Part shown: one piece after another, positions 51,418 to 59,542 of the stretch | How the letters are laid out: each line of letters starts with the position of its first letter | Numbering within the stretch: the first letter of the stretch is position 1 | Assembly: GCF_029541745.1 (NCBI RefSeq) | Contig: NZ_CP089746.1 | Coordinates: 5,031,559-5,095,558 of the forward strand | Source of the DNA: Streptomyces sp. LX-29 | GTDB taxonomy: Bacteria; Actinomycetota; Actinomycetes; Streptomycetales; Streptomycetaceae | Length of the DNA stretch: 64,000 nt | Reading direction: 5' to 3' | The notes under the pieces: generated by a model | Seen by the model: the letters and a program-made list of their open reading frames with translations, nothing else | Told to the model about the DNA's origin: nothing | Databases searched by the model: none | Program-made: the position numbers and the translations under genes

Positions 51418-52308
51418 ATGAACGAAGCACTCCAGGATCTGCTCGACCTGCTCGACCTGGAACAGGTCGAGCGGGACATCTTCCGCGGCACCAGCCGCCC
51501 CTCCCTGGTGGAGCGGGTCTTCGGCGGCCAGGTCGCGGCCCAAGCGCTGGTCGCCGCGGGCCGCACCGTCCCCGAGGACCGCACGCCGCACTCGCTGCAC
51601 TCGTACTTCCTGCGCCCCGGCGACCCCGGCGCGCCGATCGTCTACACGGTCGACCGCATCCGCGACGGCTACTCCTTCACCACCCGCCGGGTGGTGGCCG
51701 TGCAGCACGGCAAGGCGATCTTCCACCTCTCGGCCTCCTTCCAGCGCGCCGAGGAGGGGCTGGAGCACCAGGAGCCGATGCCGGCCGCCCCGGACCCGCT
51801 GACGCTGCCCACCGCCGAGGAACTGCTGCCGCGGTACGCGCACCTCTTCGGCGACCCGGTGGTCAGCCGGCGCATGCTGGAGGCGCGGGCCGCCGTCGAC
51901 GTGCGCTACGTGGACGCCCCGCCGTACGGCACCATCGGCGAACCGCGCGAGCCGAGGTCGCAGGTGTGGTTCCGCACCAACGGCAAACTGGACGGCGAAC
52001 AGGACCGTCCACTGCTGCACATCTGTCTGGCCACCTATGTCTCGGACATGACCCTGCTGGACTCGGTGCTGCTCGCGCACGGTCGCGGCGGCTGGGCCGT
52101 CGGCGACGTGGTCGGCGCCAGCCTGGACCACGCCATGTGGTTCCACCGCCCCTTCCGCGCGGACGAGTGGCTCCTCTACGACCAGGAGAGCCCGACCACG
52201 GCGGGCGGGCGGGGACTGGCCAAGGGCCGCATCTTCACCGCGGACGGCCAGCTCGCCGTGTCGGTGATCCAAGAGGGGCTGGTGCGGGTCCCGCGCGGGC
52301 GGGACTGA
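51418..52308 (+). CDS. tesB: Acyl-CoA thioesterase II (TesB type)
   Basis: 296 aa; ATG at 51418. It has a double hot-dog fold. The first half contains VFGGQVAAQALVAAGRTVPEDRTPHSLHSYFLRPGD, the second SDMTLLDSVLLAHGR and GASLDHAMWFHRPFRADEWLLYDQESP, ending with GRIFTADGQLAVSVIQEGLVR. The Asp in the second hot dog and nearby Thr/Gln positions form the TesB active site. It hydrolyses acyl-CoA to free acid, probably balancing beta-oxidation intermediates from the neighbouring dehydrogenase. Confidence 0.93.
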   Translation: MNEALQDLLDLLDLEQVERDIFRGTSRPSLVERVFGGQVAAQALVAAGRTVPEDRTPHSLHSYFLRPGDPGAPIVYTVDRIRDGYSFTTRRVVAVQHGKAIFHLSASFQRAEEGLEHQEPMPAAPDPLTLPTAEELLPRYAHLFGDPVVSRRMLEARAAVDVRYVDAPPYGTIGEPREPRSQVWFRTNGKLDGEQDRPLLHICLATYVSDMTLLDSVLLAHGRGGWAVGDVVGASLDHAMWFHRPFRADEWLLYDQESPTTAGGRGLAKGRIFTADGQLAVSVIQEGLVRVPRGRD

Positions 52309-52713
52309 ACCGGGGTCCGGCGGCGTGGTGGCCCGGTGGCCCGGTGGCCCGGCGGCCCGGTGGACTGGCGGCGGGATGACCCGGCGGCCGGGCGCCGCGG
52401 TGGCCTGCGGCGCGGTGATCTGGCAGCTCGGCGGGCCCGGCGCCACGGTGGACCGCGGCCCGGTGGTCTGGCGGCGCGGTGGTCTGGCGGCCGGACCCGC
52501 CCCGAGGCCGTAGGGCTGGAGAGCGGGACCGCCGGGTGGCCGGCCGGAGCCATGGGGCGGCCGCGCCCTGCGCCGCGGTGGGATGGCGGGGCGCGCCGTG
52601 GGGCAGCGGGTGGTGCCGGCGCGCGGTCGCGCTCGGGCACCGGAGATCGCATGGGCCGGTGCCCGCCCCGCGGGGCGCTGGCGCGGCCCTCGGTCCGTAG
52701 GCGTCAGTAGGTG
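52309..52713. repeat. Gene-free interval with GGTGGCCC microrepeats
   Basis: Between 52322 and 52370 the 9-bp word GTGGCCCGG and close variants recur; GGCGGCGCGGTGGTCTGG-like words repeat near 52462-52490. No supported gene and no clear terminator. Confidence 0.6.
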
Positions 52714-53550
52714 TCAGTAGGCCGGGGAGAGGCCCGCGGCGTCCAGCAGATAGGCGGTCATCGGGTCGTAGAAGCGCGGGTTGACGACGTGGTCGTCGAG
52801 CGGGACCACCACGGCCAGGGTGCCCTCCGCCTCGCCGATGAACAGCGCCGGGTCGTTGCAGTCCGCGTACCCGACCGCGTCGATGCCGCGCTGCCCCGCG
52901 CACCCCGCCCAACCGTGGTCGGCCACCACCAGGTCCGGCAGCGGCCGCCCCTCGCGCGCCAGCCCGTCCAGGATCGCCGCCATGGGTGCGGGGGAGTGGG
53001 TGTGCCACAGCGTCGCGCCCCGCTCCAGCACCGCGACGTCGGCGAACTGGAAGACGAACCCCTCGTCGGCCTGGAGCCCGCCGGGGATCTCCATGATCTC
53101 GCAGCCCGCGGCCCGCAGCGCGGCGGCGGTCGCGCGGTGCACGTCCAGCAGTCCGCCCGGGTGACCGGTGGCGAACAGCACCCGCTCGCCCGCCTCGGCC
53201 GCCTTGCGCAGCACCGCCGCCATCCGGTCCAGGGCGCCGACGGTCAGCTCCGGGTCGATGGTGTCCTGGCCCACCCGGTGCTCCGGGTCGTCGATCACCC
53301 CGCACCGCTCCGCCATGACCGCGAGGACGTCCTGCTCGTCCGTCCAGCGGTCGCCCAGCTCCAGACCCAGCCAGTAGTGGCGGTCGCCGTTGGCGAGGCT
53401 GCGGTAGTGGGACAGGTTGTTGCCGCGCGGAGTGGCGACGTTGCCGGCGACGCGGGTGGCCACCAGGTGGTCGATCAGTTCGGCGCGGCTGGGCACGGAG
53501 CTGGCTATTCGGGGGTACGGGGGTCGTCCCCCGGAAGAAGGCAGCGGCAT
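52714..53550 (-). CDS. Conserved actinobacterial phosphatase-like protein
   Basis: 278 aa from ATG 53550; AAGGAGG is upstream but 12 bases away. Seen: VATPRGNNLSHYRSLANGDRHYWLGLELGD, VLFATGHPGGLLDVHRATAAAL, DLVVADHGWAGCAGQRGIDAVGYADCNDPALFIGEAEG and VVVPLDDHVVNPRFYDPMTAYLL. The His/Asp clusters suggest a metal-dependent hydrolase, and the family is, as I recall, annotated phosphatase in Streptomyces. Substrate unknown. It is divergent from agmatinase. Confidence 0.8.
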   Translation of the reverse strand: MPLPSSGGRPPYPRIASSVPSRAELIDHLVATRVAGNVATPRGNNLSHYRSLANGDRHYWLGLELGDRWTDEQDVLAVMAERCGVIDDPEHRVGQDTIDPELTVGALDRMAAVLRKAAEAGERVLFATGHPGGLLDVHRATAAALRAAGCEIMEIPGGLQADEGFVFQFADVAVLERGATLWHTHSPAPMAAILDGLAREGRPLPDLVVADHGWAGCAGQRGIDAVGYADCNDPALFIGEAEGTLAVVVPLDDHVVNPRFYDPMTAYLLDAAGLSPAY

Positions 53551-53701
53551 GCCGCCTATTGTCCTCCTTGGAGCTTGCACATGGACGTGGTGTCCAAATA
53601 GCCGGGCTTGGCCCTCGGGAACGTACATGTGCGGAATCCGCGGCGCTGCCTACTCTCGAATCACAGCCCCCGAAACCCCACCGCCGAGAGGCAGTAGTCG
53701 C

Positions 53702-54682
53702 ATGTCCACCACCGCTCGCCAGCCCGGCCCCGTCGGCCCGGTCGACTCCTCTCGCATTCCGCGCTACGCGGGGCCCGCGACCTTCGCCCGGCTGCCGCGC
53801 ATCGACGAGGTCGGCGGCACCGCCGACGTCGCCGTGGTCGGCGTGCCGTTCGACACCGGCGTCTCCTACCGGCCCGGCGCCCGCTTCGGCGGCAACGCCA
53901 TCCGTGAGGCGTCGCGCCTGCTGCGCCCCTACAACCCGGCCCAGGACGCGTCCCCCTTCGCGCTGGCGCAGGTCGCCGACGCCGGTGACATCGCCGCGAA
54001 CCCGTTCAACATCAACGAGGCCGTGGAGACCATCGAGGGCGCCACCGACGAGCTGCTGTCGTCCGGTGCCCGACTGATGACGCTGGGCGGCGACCACACC
54101 ATCGCGCTGCCGATCCTGCGTTCCGTGGCCCGTAAGCACGGTCCGGTCGCGCTGCTGCACTTCGACGCGCACCTGGACACCTGGGACACCTACTTCGGCG
54201 CCGAGTACACCCACGGCACCCCGTTCCGGCGCGCGGTCGAGGAGGGCATCCTCGACACCTCCGCGCTCTCCCACGTCGGCACCCGCGGCCCGCTCTACGG
54301 CAAGCAGGACCTGGACGACGACGAGAAGATGGGCTTCGGCATCGTCACCTCGGCCGACGTGATGCGGCGCGGCGTGGACGAGGTGGCCGACCAGCTGCGG
54401 CAGCGCATCGGCGACCGGCCGCTGTACATCTCCATCGACATCGACGTGCTCGACCCGGCGCACGCGCCCGGCACCGGCACCCCGGAGGCGGGCGGTCTGA
54501 CCTCCCGCGAGCTGCTGGAGATCCTGCGCGGCCTGTCCTCCTGCAACCTGGTCTCGGCCGACGTGGTCGAGGTCGCCCCGGCGTACGACCACGCCGAGAT
54601 CACCTCCGTCGCCGCGTCCCACACGGCGTACGAGCTGACCACGATCATGTCGCGGCAGATCGCCGCCGCGCGGGAGGCGTGA
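53702..54682 (+). CDS. speB: Agmatinase / ureohydrolase
   Basis: 326 aa; ATG 53702 with GAGAGG upstream. The binuclear Mn2+ ureohydrolase motifs are intact: LGGDHTIALPIL, LHFDAHLDTWDTYF and ISIDIDVLDPAHAPGTGTPEAGG. It cleaves agmatine to putrescine and urea, or a related guanidino acid such as guanidinobutyrate. The family cannot be separated by eye, so the symbol is provisional. No other polyamine gene adjoins it. A clear terminator follows. Confidence 0.93.
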   Translation: MSTTARQPGPVGPVDSSRIPRYAGPATFARLPRIDEVGGTADVAVVGVPFDTGVSYRPGARFGGNAIREASRLLRPYNPAQDASPFALAQVADAGDIAANPFNINEAVETIEGATDELLSSGARLMTLGGDHTIALPILRSVARKHGPVALLHFDAHLDTWDTYFGAEYTHGTPFRRAVEEGILDTSALSHVGTRGPLYGKQDLDDDEKMGFGIVTSADVMRRGVDEVADQLRQRIGDRPLYISIDIDVLDPAHAPGTGTPEAGGLTSRELLEILRGLSSCNLVSADVVEVAPAYDHAEITSVAASHTAYELTTIMSRQIAAAREA

Positions 54683-54738
54683 CGCCCCGCGCGGTGCGCT
54701 GACAGCGCGGCGCGCCGAGTGAGGAGGCGCGCTGACAG

Positions 54739-54778
54739 GAGGCGCGGCGGTGGCCCTTTTGGGTCACCGCCGCGCCTC
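54739..54778 (+). terminator. Agmatinase terminator
   Basis: A 14-bp perfect stem (GAGGCGCGGCGGTG, 54739-54752, with 54765-54778) and loop GCCCTTTTGGGT. It lies 56 bp past the stop. Confidence 0.85.
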
Positions 54779-54819
54779 GCGCCTTTTCCGGTCCCCGGTC
54801 ACCCGGTTCGGCCGGACTC

Positions 54820-54848
54820 TTGGACGGACCGTCTGATCTCTGTACAGT
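54820..54848 (+). promoter_or_regulatory. Consensus-like promoter of the PAS/HTH regulator gene
   Basis: TTGGAC (54820-54825), 17-bp spacer, TACAGT (54843-54848), then 7 bases to the GTG start at 54856, so transcription begins at the start codon. The spacer contains the palindrome GACGGACCGTC, a possible operator. Confidence 0.8.
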
Positions 54849-54855
54849 TGATCCA

Positions 54856-55596
54856 GTGAGCACCGTGGGAGCATCAGTGAACGCGGAGGCGGACGCCGTC
54901 ATCGCGGCGCTGCGACCGGTCGCGGAGGGGCTCGCCGCCACCTTCGGCCGGTCCTGCGAGGTCGTGGTGCACGACTTCCGCACGCCGGAGAACTCGGTGG
55001 TCGTCATCGCGGGCGACCTCACGGGGCGCGCTGTCGGCGGCTCCATGAGCGCCATCGGGATGGACCTGCTGCGGCAGGGCGACGCGGCCCCCGACCGGCT
55101 CAACTACGTCACCAGGACCCCGGCCGGCCGGATGCTGAAGTCCTCCACGGTCGTGCTGCGCACCAGCGACGGCACGGCCTTCGGGGCCTTCTGCGTCAAC
55201 CTCGACATCACCGCGCTGACCCAGGTCCACGAGCTGGTCGGCGACCTGGTGGGCGTGGTTCCCGGCGCGGCGGGGCAGCGGGCCACGGGGGTCGCCGCCG
55301 TGGTGCCGACGACCACTTTCAGCAACGAGGTGGACGACGTCGTCGACGCCGCGGTGGACGGTCTCCAGCTCGCGCACGGCAAGCAGTGGGCCCAGCTGGA
55401 CCGGGCCGAGCGGGCGGAGCTGTTCGCCCGGCTGGACGCGACGGGCGTCTTCGCGGTGCGCCGGGCGGTGCCCCGGGTGGCCGCCCGACTGGGCATCTCA
55501 CGGGCCTCGGCCTACGCGTACCTGTCCGACGCGCGGAAGCGCGCGGCGGACAGGGGGCGCGCTCCAGGGACTTCAGCGAAAGGCGGTTCCGCATGA
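54856..55596 (+). CDS. YheO-like PAS + HTH regulator (DauR type)
   Basis: 246 aa from GTG 54856, placed by a promoter whose -10 ends 7 bases upstream. The N-terminal YheO/PAS-like domain (~10-120) has LAATFGRSCEVVVHDFRTPENSVVVIAGDLTGRAVGGS and a C-terminal strand FGAFCVNLDITAL. The C-terminal HTH (~200-235) has LFARLDATGVFAVRRAVPRVAARLGISRASAYAYLSDAR. Its stop overlaps the dehydratase start (ATGA), so the two are coupled. DauR-like proteins regulate amino-acid catabolic genes, which fits the partner. Confidence 0.88.
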   Translation: MSTVGASVNAEADAVIAALRPVAEGLAATFGRSCEVVVHDFRTPENSVVVIAGDLTGRAVGGSMSAIGMDLLRQGDAAPDRLNYVTRTPAGRMLKSSTVVLRTSDGTAFGAFCVNLDITALTQVHELVGDLVGVVPGAAGQRATGVAAVVPTTTFSNEVDDVVDAAVDGLQLAHGKQWAQLDRAERAELFARLDATGVFAVRRAVPRVAARLGISRASAYAYLSDARKRAADRGRAPGTSAKGGSA

Positions 55597-56612
55597 CGCC
55601 CATTCAGCCGGCCACGCCGTCGGGGGCCCGGTCGGCCACGGGGGAGCGCGCCGCGCCGGTCACGCTCGACGACGTCCGCGCGGCCGCGGCCAGGATCGCG
55701 GGGGTCGCGCACCGCACCCCGGTGCTGACGTCCCGGACGCTGAACCGGCGGGTCGGCGCGCAGGTGTTCCTCAAGTGTGAGAACTTCCAGCGGGTCGGGG
55801 CGTTCAAGTTCCGAGGCGCCTACAACACGATCGCCCAGCTGTCCGCGGAGCGGCTCCGGCGCGGCGTCGCCGCCTACTCATCCGGTAACCACGCGCAGGC
55901 GGTGGCCCTGGCCGCCCGGCTCCTCGGCGCCCCCGCCGTGATCCTGATGCCCGAGGACGCGCCGGAGTCCAAGCGCGCCGCGACCCTCGGCTACGGCGCG
56001 GAGGTGGTGACGTACGACCGCTACACCGGCGACCGGGAGGCGATCGGCCGCAAGCTGGCGGAGGACCGCGGGCTCACACTGGTCCCGCCGTACGAGCATC
56101 CGCAGATCATCGCCGGCCAGGGCACGGTGGGCCTGGAGCTGCTCGAGGAGGTCGGCTCCCTGAACGCACTGGTGGCCCCGGTCGGCGGGGGTGGCCTGAT
56201 GGCGGGCTGCGCCACCGCCGTACGGGGCATCGACCCCGCCGTCCGCACGATCGGTGTGGAACCGGAGGCGGGCGACGACTACAAGCGCTCGCTGGAGGCT
56301 GGGCACCGGGTGCGCGTTCCGGTGCCGCACACCATCGCCGACGGCCAGGCCCTGGAGACCCCGGGCGAGCTGACCTTCTCCATCAACCGGCGGCTGCTGG
56401 ACGAGGTGGTGCTCGTGAGCGACGACGAGATCCGCGAGGCCATGGCCTTCGCCTTCACCCATCTGAAGATCGTCGTCGAGCCGAGCGGCGCCACGGGCCT
56501 CGCCGCCCTCCTCGCGGGGCGGGTCGCGTCGGTCCCCGAGCGGGTGGGGGTCGTGATCTCCGGCGGAAACGTGGATCCGGGGCGCTTCGCCTCGCTGGTC
56601 GGGGCGGGCTGA
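55593..56612 (+). CDS. PLP-dependent threonine/hydroxyaspartate dehydratase (serine racemase-like)
   Basis: 339 aa, fold-type II PLP enzyme. The Schiff-base Lys is in FQRVGAFKFRGAYN, the substrate loop is SSGNHAQAVALAA, and the phosphate-binding glycine loop is PVGGGGLMAG. Only the catalytic domain is present, with no ACT regulatory domain, so it is a catabolic rather than biosynthetic threonine dehydratase. The GAFKFRGAYN version and the DauR-like partner gene suggest threo-3-hydroxyaspartate ammonia-lyase or serine racemase; this is inference. Confidence 0.9.
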   Translation: MTPIQPATPSGARSATGERAAPVTLDDVRAAAARIAGVAHRTPVLTSRTLNRRVGAQVFLKCENFQRVGAFKFRGAYNTIAQLSAERLRRGVAAYSSGNHAQAVALAARLLGAPAVILMPEDAPESKRAATLGYGAEVVTYDRYTGDREAIGRKLAEDRGLTLVPPYEHPQIIAGQGTVGLELLEEVGSLNALVAPVGGGGLMAGCATAVRGIDPAVRTIGVEPEAGDDYKRSLEAGHRVRVPVPHTIADGQALETPGELTFSINRRLLDEVVLVSDDEIREAMAFAFTHLKIVVEPSGATGLAALLAGRVASVPERVGVVISGGNVDPGRFASLVGAG

Positions 56613-56623
56613 CGAGACCCGGT

Positions 56624-56655
56624 GGCCGCCCGCGCGGGAGCGCGTGTGGGCGGCC
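56624..56655. terminator. Bidirectional hairpin between convergent genes
   Basis: GGCCGCCC (56624-56631) pairs with 56648-56655, with an inner CGCGC/GCGCG stem. It lies 11 bp past the dehydratase stop and 3 bp from the aminopeptidase stop. Confidence 0.75.
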
Positions 56656-56658
56656 GCC

Positions 56659-57426
56659 CTAGGGGAGCGTGAGGACGCGCGGGCCGTCGTCGGTGATGGC
56701 GACGGTGTGTTCGCTGTGGGCGGCGCGGCCGCGGTCGGCGGTGCGGAGGGTCCAGCCGTCGGGGTCGGTGAGGTAGGCGTCGGAGCCGCCGGCGAGGAAC
56801 ATGGGCTCGATCGCGATCACCATGCCGTGGCGGAGGGGGAGGCCCCGGCCCGGTCGGCCCTCGTTGGGGACCGGGGGGTCCTCGTGCATGCGTCGGCCGA
56901 TCCCGTGGCCCCCGAAGTCGGCGGGGATGCCGTAACCGGCGGCGCGGCCCACGCTGCCGATGGCGTGTCCGATGTCCCCCATCCGGGCCCCGACCACGGC
57001 CGCCGCGATGCCGGCCTCCAGGGCACGCCGGGTGGTCTCGACGAGTCGCTGGTCGTCGGGGCGCGGGGTGCCGACCGTGAAGCTCACCGCCGCGTCGCCG
57101 GCCCAGCCGTCCAGCATCGCCCCGCAGTCCACGCTGAGCAGATCGCCGTCGCGCAGCCGGTAGCCGTCGGGGATGCCGTGCACGATCGCGTCGTTGACGG
57201 AGGCGCAGATCACGGCGGGGAAGGGGGTGGGGGCGAAGTGCGGCCGGTAGCCGAGGAACGGGGAGCTCGCCCCCGCCGCGCGGAGCACCTCGCGGGCCGT
57301 CTCGTCCAGCTCCCGCAGGGACACGCCGACGGCGGCCACCCCGCGCACCGCCTCCAGCGCCTTGGCCACCACCCGGCCGGCCTCGCGCATGGCCTCCAGC
57401 GCCGCGTCGGTCTTGATCTCCACCAT
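56659..57426 (-). CDS. map: Methionine aminopeptidase, type I
   Basis: 255 aa. Pita-bread fold. The metal ligands sit in LLSVDCGAMLDGWAGDAAVSFTVG (two Asp), GGHGIGRRMHEDPPVPN (His), MVIAIEPMF (Glu) and SEHTVAIT (Glu in the final strand region). VICASVNDAIVHGIPDG carries the substrate His. It removes the initiator Met from nascent proteins. It stands away from the ribosomal-protein operon where the housekeeping map usually lies, so this is probably an extra copy. It is divergent from a small XRE regulator 95 bp away. Confidence 0.93.
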   Translation of the reverse strand: MVEIKTDAALEAMREAGRVVAKALEAVRGVAAVGVSLRELDETAREVLRAAGASSPFLGYRPHFAPTPFPAVICASVNDAIVHGIPDGYRLRDGDLLSVDCGAMLDGWAGDAAVSFTVGTPRPDDQRLVETTRRALEAGIAAAVVGARMGDIGHAIGSVGRAAGYGIPADFGGHGIGRRMHEDPPVPNEGRPGRGLPLRHGMVIAIEPMFLAGGSDAYLTDPDGWTLRTADRGRAAHSEHTVAITDDGPRVLTLP

Positions 57427-57498
57427 GGCCAGCCGTCCCTTCGCTCATGGGAGACCCGATGTCGACGGGGGGTGCCGACGGGGTGGGTCCCAATTCTT

Positions 57499-57514
57499 AT
57501 ACCGGTATTAGTAT
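57499..57514 (+). promoter_or_regulatory. Palindrome plus -10 box of leaderless XRE gene
   Basis: ATACCGGTAT (57499-57508) directly abuts the -10 box TAGTAT (57509-57514), which is 7 bases before the ATG at 57522. A protein on the palindrome would occlude the promoter; autoregulation by the XRE protein is an obvious candidate. Confidence 0.6.
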
Positions 57515-57521
57515 CACGGTC

Positions 57522-57809
57522 ATGGTGCGCACCCCTCTCACCGCCCTCGAACGCGAACGCGGCCGTTGTCTCGGCGCCCTGCTGCGGCAGGCGCGCGGCG
57601 AGCGCAGCATGGCCGAGGTCGCCGCGCGGGCGGGCATCTCCGCCGAGACCCTCCGGAAGATCGAAACCGGCCGGGCGCCGACCCCCGCCTTCTTCACCGT
57701 CGTGGCGCTGGCCTCCGCGCTGGGGCTGGGGTTGGACGATCTGTCGACGCGGTGTGCGGAGGCCGCCGACGAGGCCGCCGCCGCCGCGGAGGACAGCGCG
57801 GCCGCCTGA
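57522..57809 (+). CDS. Small XRE-family HTH regulator
   Basis: 95 aa. HTH: LGALLRQARGERSMAEVAARAGISAETLRKIETGRAPTPAFFTVVALASALGLGLDDLS, followed by an Ala/Glu-rich tail. Leaderless start supported by TAGTAT 7 bases upstream. It is divergent from methionine aminopeptidase and may control it. Confidence 0.88.
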   Translation: MVRTPLTALERERGRCLGALLRQARGERSMAEVAARAGISAETLRKIETGRAPTPAFFTVVALASALGLGLDDLSTRCAEAADEAAAAAEDSAAA

Positions 57810-58092
57810 CCGACGCCGCCCGTTTCCGAACCGTGCGCCGCGCGGCCATACGGTGTACGGGCGGTGCGGTCTAGAGTCTCCTGGCACCGGGGGCGCCAGC
57901 CCAAGCACTGGTGTGCCCGCGTGGGCGCCGGTGTGCCCCCGGGCGCCGGGGTGCCCTCAGGCACTCGCGTGCCTCAGGCACTCGCGTGCGCCGCGCCGGC
58001 GTCGCCCTCGGCGCCCGGCCGTGCCTGGTGCGGGCGCCGTCGGTGTCACCGCGCCGTCGGTGTCACCGGCCGAGCCGAACCAGGAGGACACT
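57810..58092. other. Repeat-containing leader of the phytase-like gene
   Basis: 283 bp with no gene. Contains two copies of CAGGCACTCGCGTGC (around 57960 and 57976) and two copies of GCCGTCGGTGTCACCG (around 58036 and 58053). Promoter not assigned. Confidence 0.5.
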
Positions 58093-59325
58093 GTGCGAAG
58101 CCGCCGTACCCGCCGCACCCGTCACGCCCAGGCCCTCACCCGCACCCTGACGACCCTCGCGCGTCCGCGCGCCTCCCTCGCCGCCACCGCCGCGATGCTG
58201 GTCGCGGCCGCCTGCCTGGCCGCCCCCGACGGCGCAGCGCGGGCGCAGGGCCACGCGCCGCAGGCCCAGGCACAGGGCCGTACGTCGGAGTGGGCGCGGA
58301 GCCGTACGTCGGAGTGGGCGCAGGGCCACGCGTCGGAGTGGGGGCAGGGGCCCGGCCCCAGCCGGGCCTGCTCGCCTCGGGTCTCCATCGAGGGCTTCTC
58401 CGACGCCCTCGACAAGGGCGACCACGACGGCGTCTTCACGGGGAATCTCTCGGCGCTCGCCGTCGACCGGGACGGCACGCTGGCCGCGCTCTCCGACCGC
58501 TCCGTGCTGTTCGGCCTCACCCTGCGGGACGGCGTGCCGCGCACCACGGGCGCGGTCCGGCTCGCCGACGAGCAGGGGGCGGCGCTGGACGCGGAGGGCC
58601 TGGCCGTCGAGCGTTCCGGCGCCCGGCTGGTCGCCGCCGAGGGCGAGCCGGCCGTCCGCCGCTACGACCGCGACGGCACGCTGCGCGGCCGGCTGCCCGT
58701 GCCCGCGGCGCTGCGCGTCGCCCCGGCCGGGCGGGCCAGGTCCAACCAGACCTTCGAGGGGCTCACCCTCCGCCCCGGCGGCGCCACCCTGATCGCCGCC
58801 ATGGAGGGGCAGCTGTCGGGTGACGGGGCCGACGCCGAGGGGCGGCCGCTGCTGCGGCTGCAGACCTGGCAGCGAGAGCGGTGGCACCGGGACGACTTCC
58901 GTCTCGGGGCGCAGTGGGGCTACCCCGTCGACGCGGGGCTCGGCGTCTCGGAGATCGCCGCCGCACCCGGCGGCCGGCTGCTCGTCCTGGAGCGCGGCTT
59001 CACGGCGGGGGTCGGCAACACCGTCCGGCTGTACCTCGCCGATCCGCGCCGCGCCGGCGACGTCGGCGGCGTCGAGAACCTGACCGCCTCCTCCGGAGCC
59101 CGTTTCGTCCGCAAGAGCCTCCTCGCCGACCTGGTCGACTGCCCCTCGCTCGGCGCCTCGGCCAAGCAGCCGCAGCCCAACCCGCTGCTCGACAACATCG
59201 AGGGGATGGCCGTCCTCGGGCCGGCGCGGGGCGGCCGGCTGCGGGTGCTGCTGGTCAGCGACGACAACGAGAGCGCCCGGCAGACGACGCGGTTCTACTC
59301 ACTCACCGTCGCCGCCCGCCCCTGA
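58093..59325 (+). CDS. Secreted phytase-like esterase-domain protein
   Basis: 410 aa from GTG 58093 with AGGAGG 5 bases upstream. A long basic signal sequence (RSRRTRRTRHAQALTRTLT... hydrophobic ~28-45, AAPDGAARAQ) is followed by three 8-residue repeats (RTSEWARS, RTSEWAQG, HASEWGQG). The beta-propeller esterase-like phytase domain contains SALAVDRDGTLAALSDRS, DAEGLAVERSGARLVAAEGEP, FEGLTLRPGG, SEIAAAPGGRLLVLERG and DNIEGMAVLGP. Predicted extracellular; substrate unproven. Confidence 0.9.
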   Translation: MRSRRTRRTRHAQALTRTLTTLARPRASLAATAAMLVAAACLAAPDGAARAQGHAPQAQAQGRTSEWARSRTSEWAQGHASEWGQGPGPSRACSPRVSIEGFSDALDKGDHDGVFTGNLSALAVDRDGTLAALSDRSVLFGLTLRDGVPRTTGAVRLADEQGAALDAEGLAVERSGARLVAAEGEPAVRRYDRDGTLRGRLPVPAALRVAPAGRARSNQTFEGLTLRPGGATLIAAMEGQLSGDGADAEGRPLLRLQTWQRERWHRDDFRLGAQWGYPVDAGLGVSEIAAAPGGRLLVLERGFTAGVGNTVRLYLADPRRAGDVGGVENLTASSGARFVRKSLLADLVDCPSLGASAKQPQPNPLLDNIEGMAVLGPARGGRLRVLLVSDDNESARQTTRFYSLTVAARP

Positions 59326-59542
59326 CCGGACCCGCCCCTGACCCGATCGGCCCTTGACCCGACCCGCCCCTGATCGGATCCGGAGCCGGGTCGATCGGCC
59401 TGGGCCCGAATCCCCGAGTCCGCTTCCGGCTGGGCGACGCTCGGTGACGATCCCCGACGATTTCTTTGTTGCGTAAGGATGAAATCCGCACGCCTGTGCG
59501 TTGCAGCCTTCCGGTAGGACGGAAAGATCCGGGAGGTCGTGG

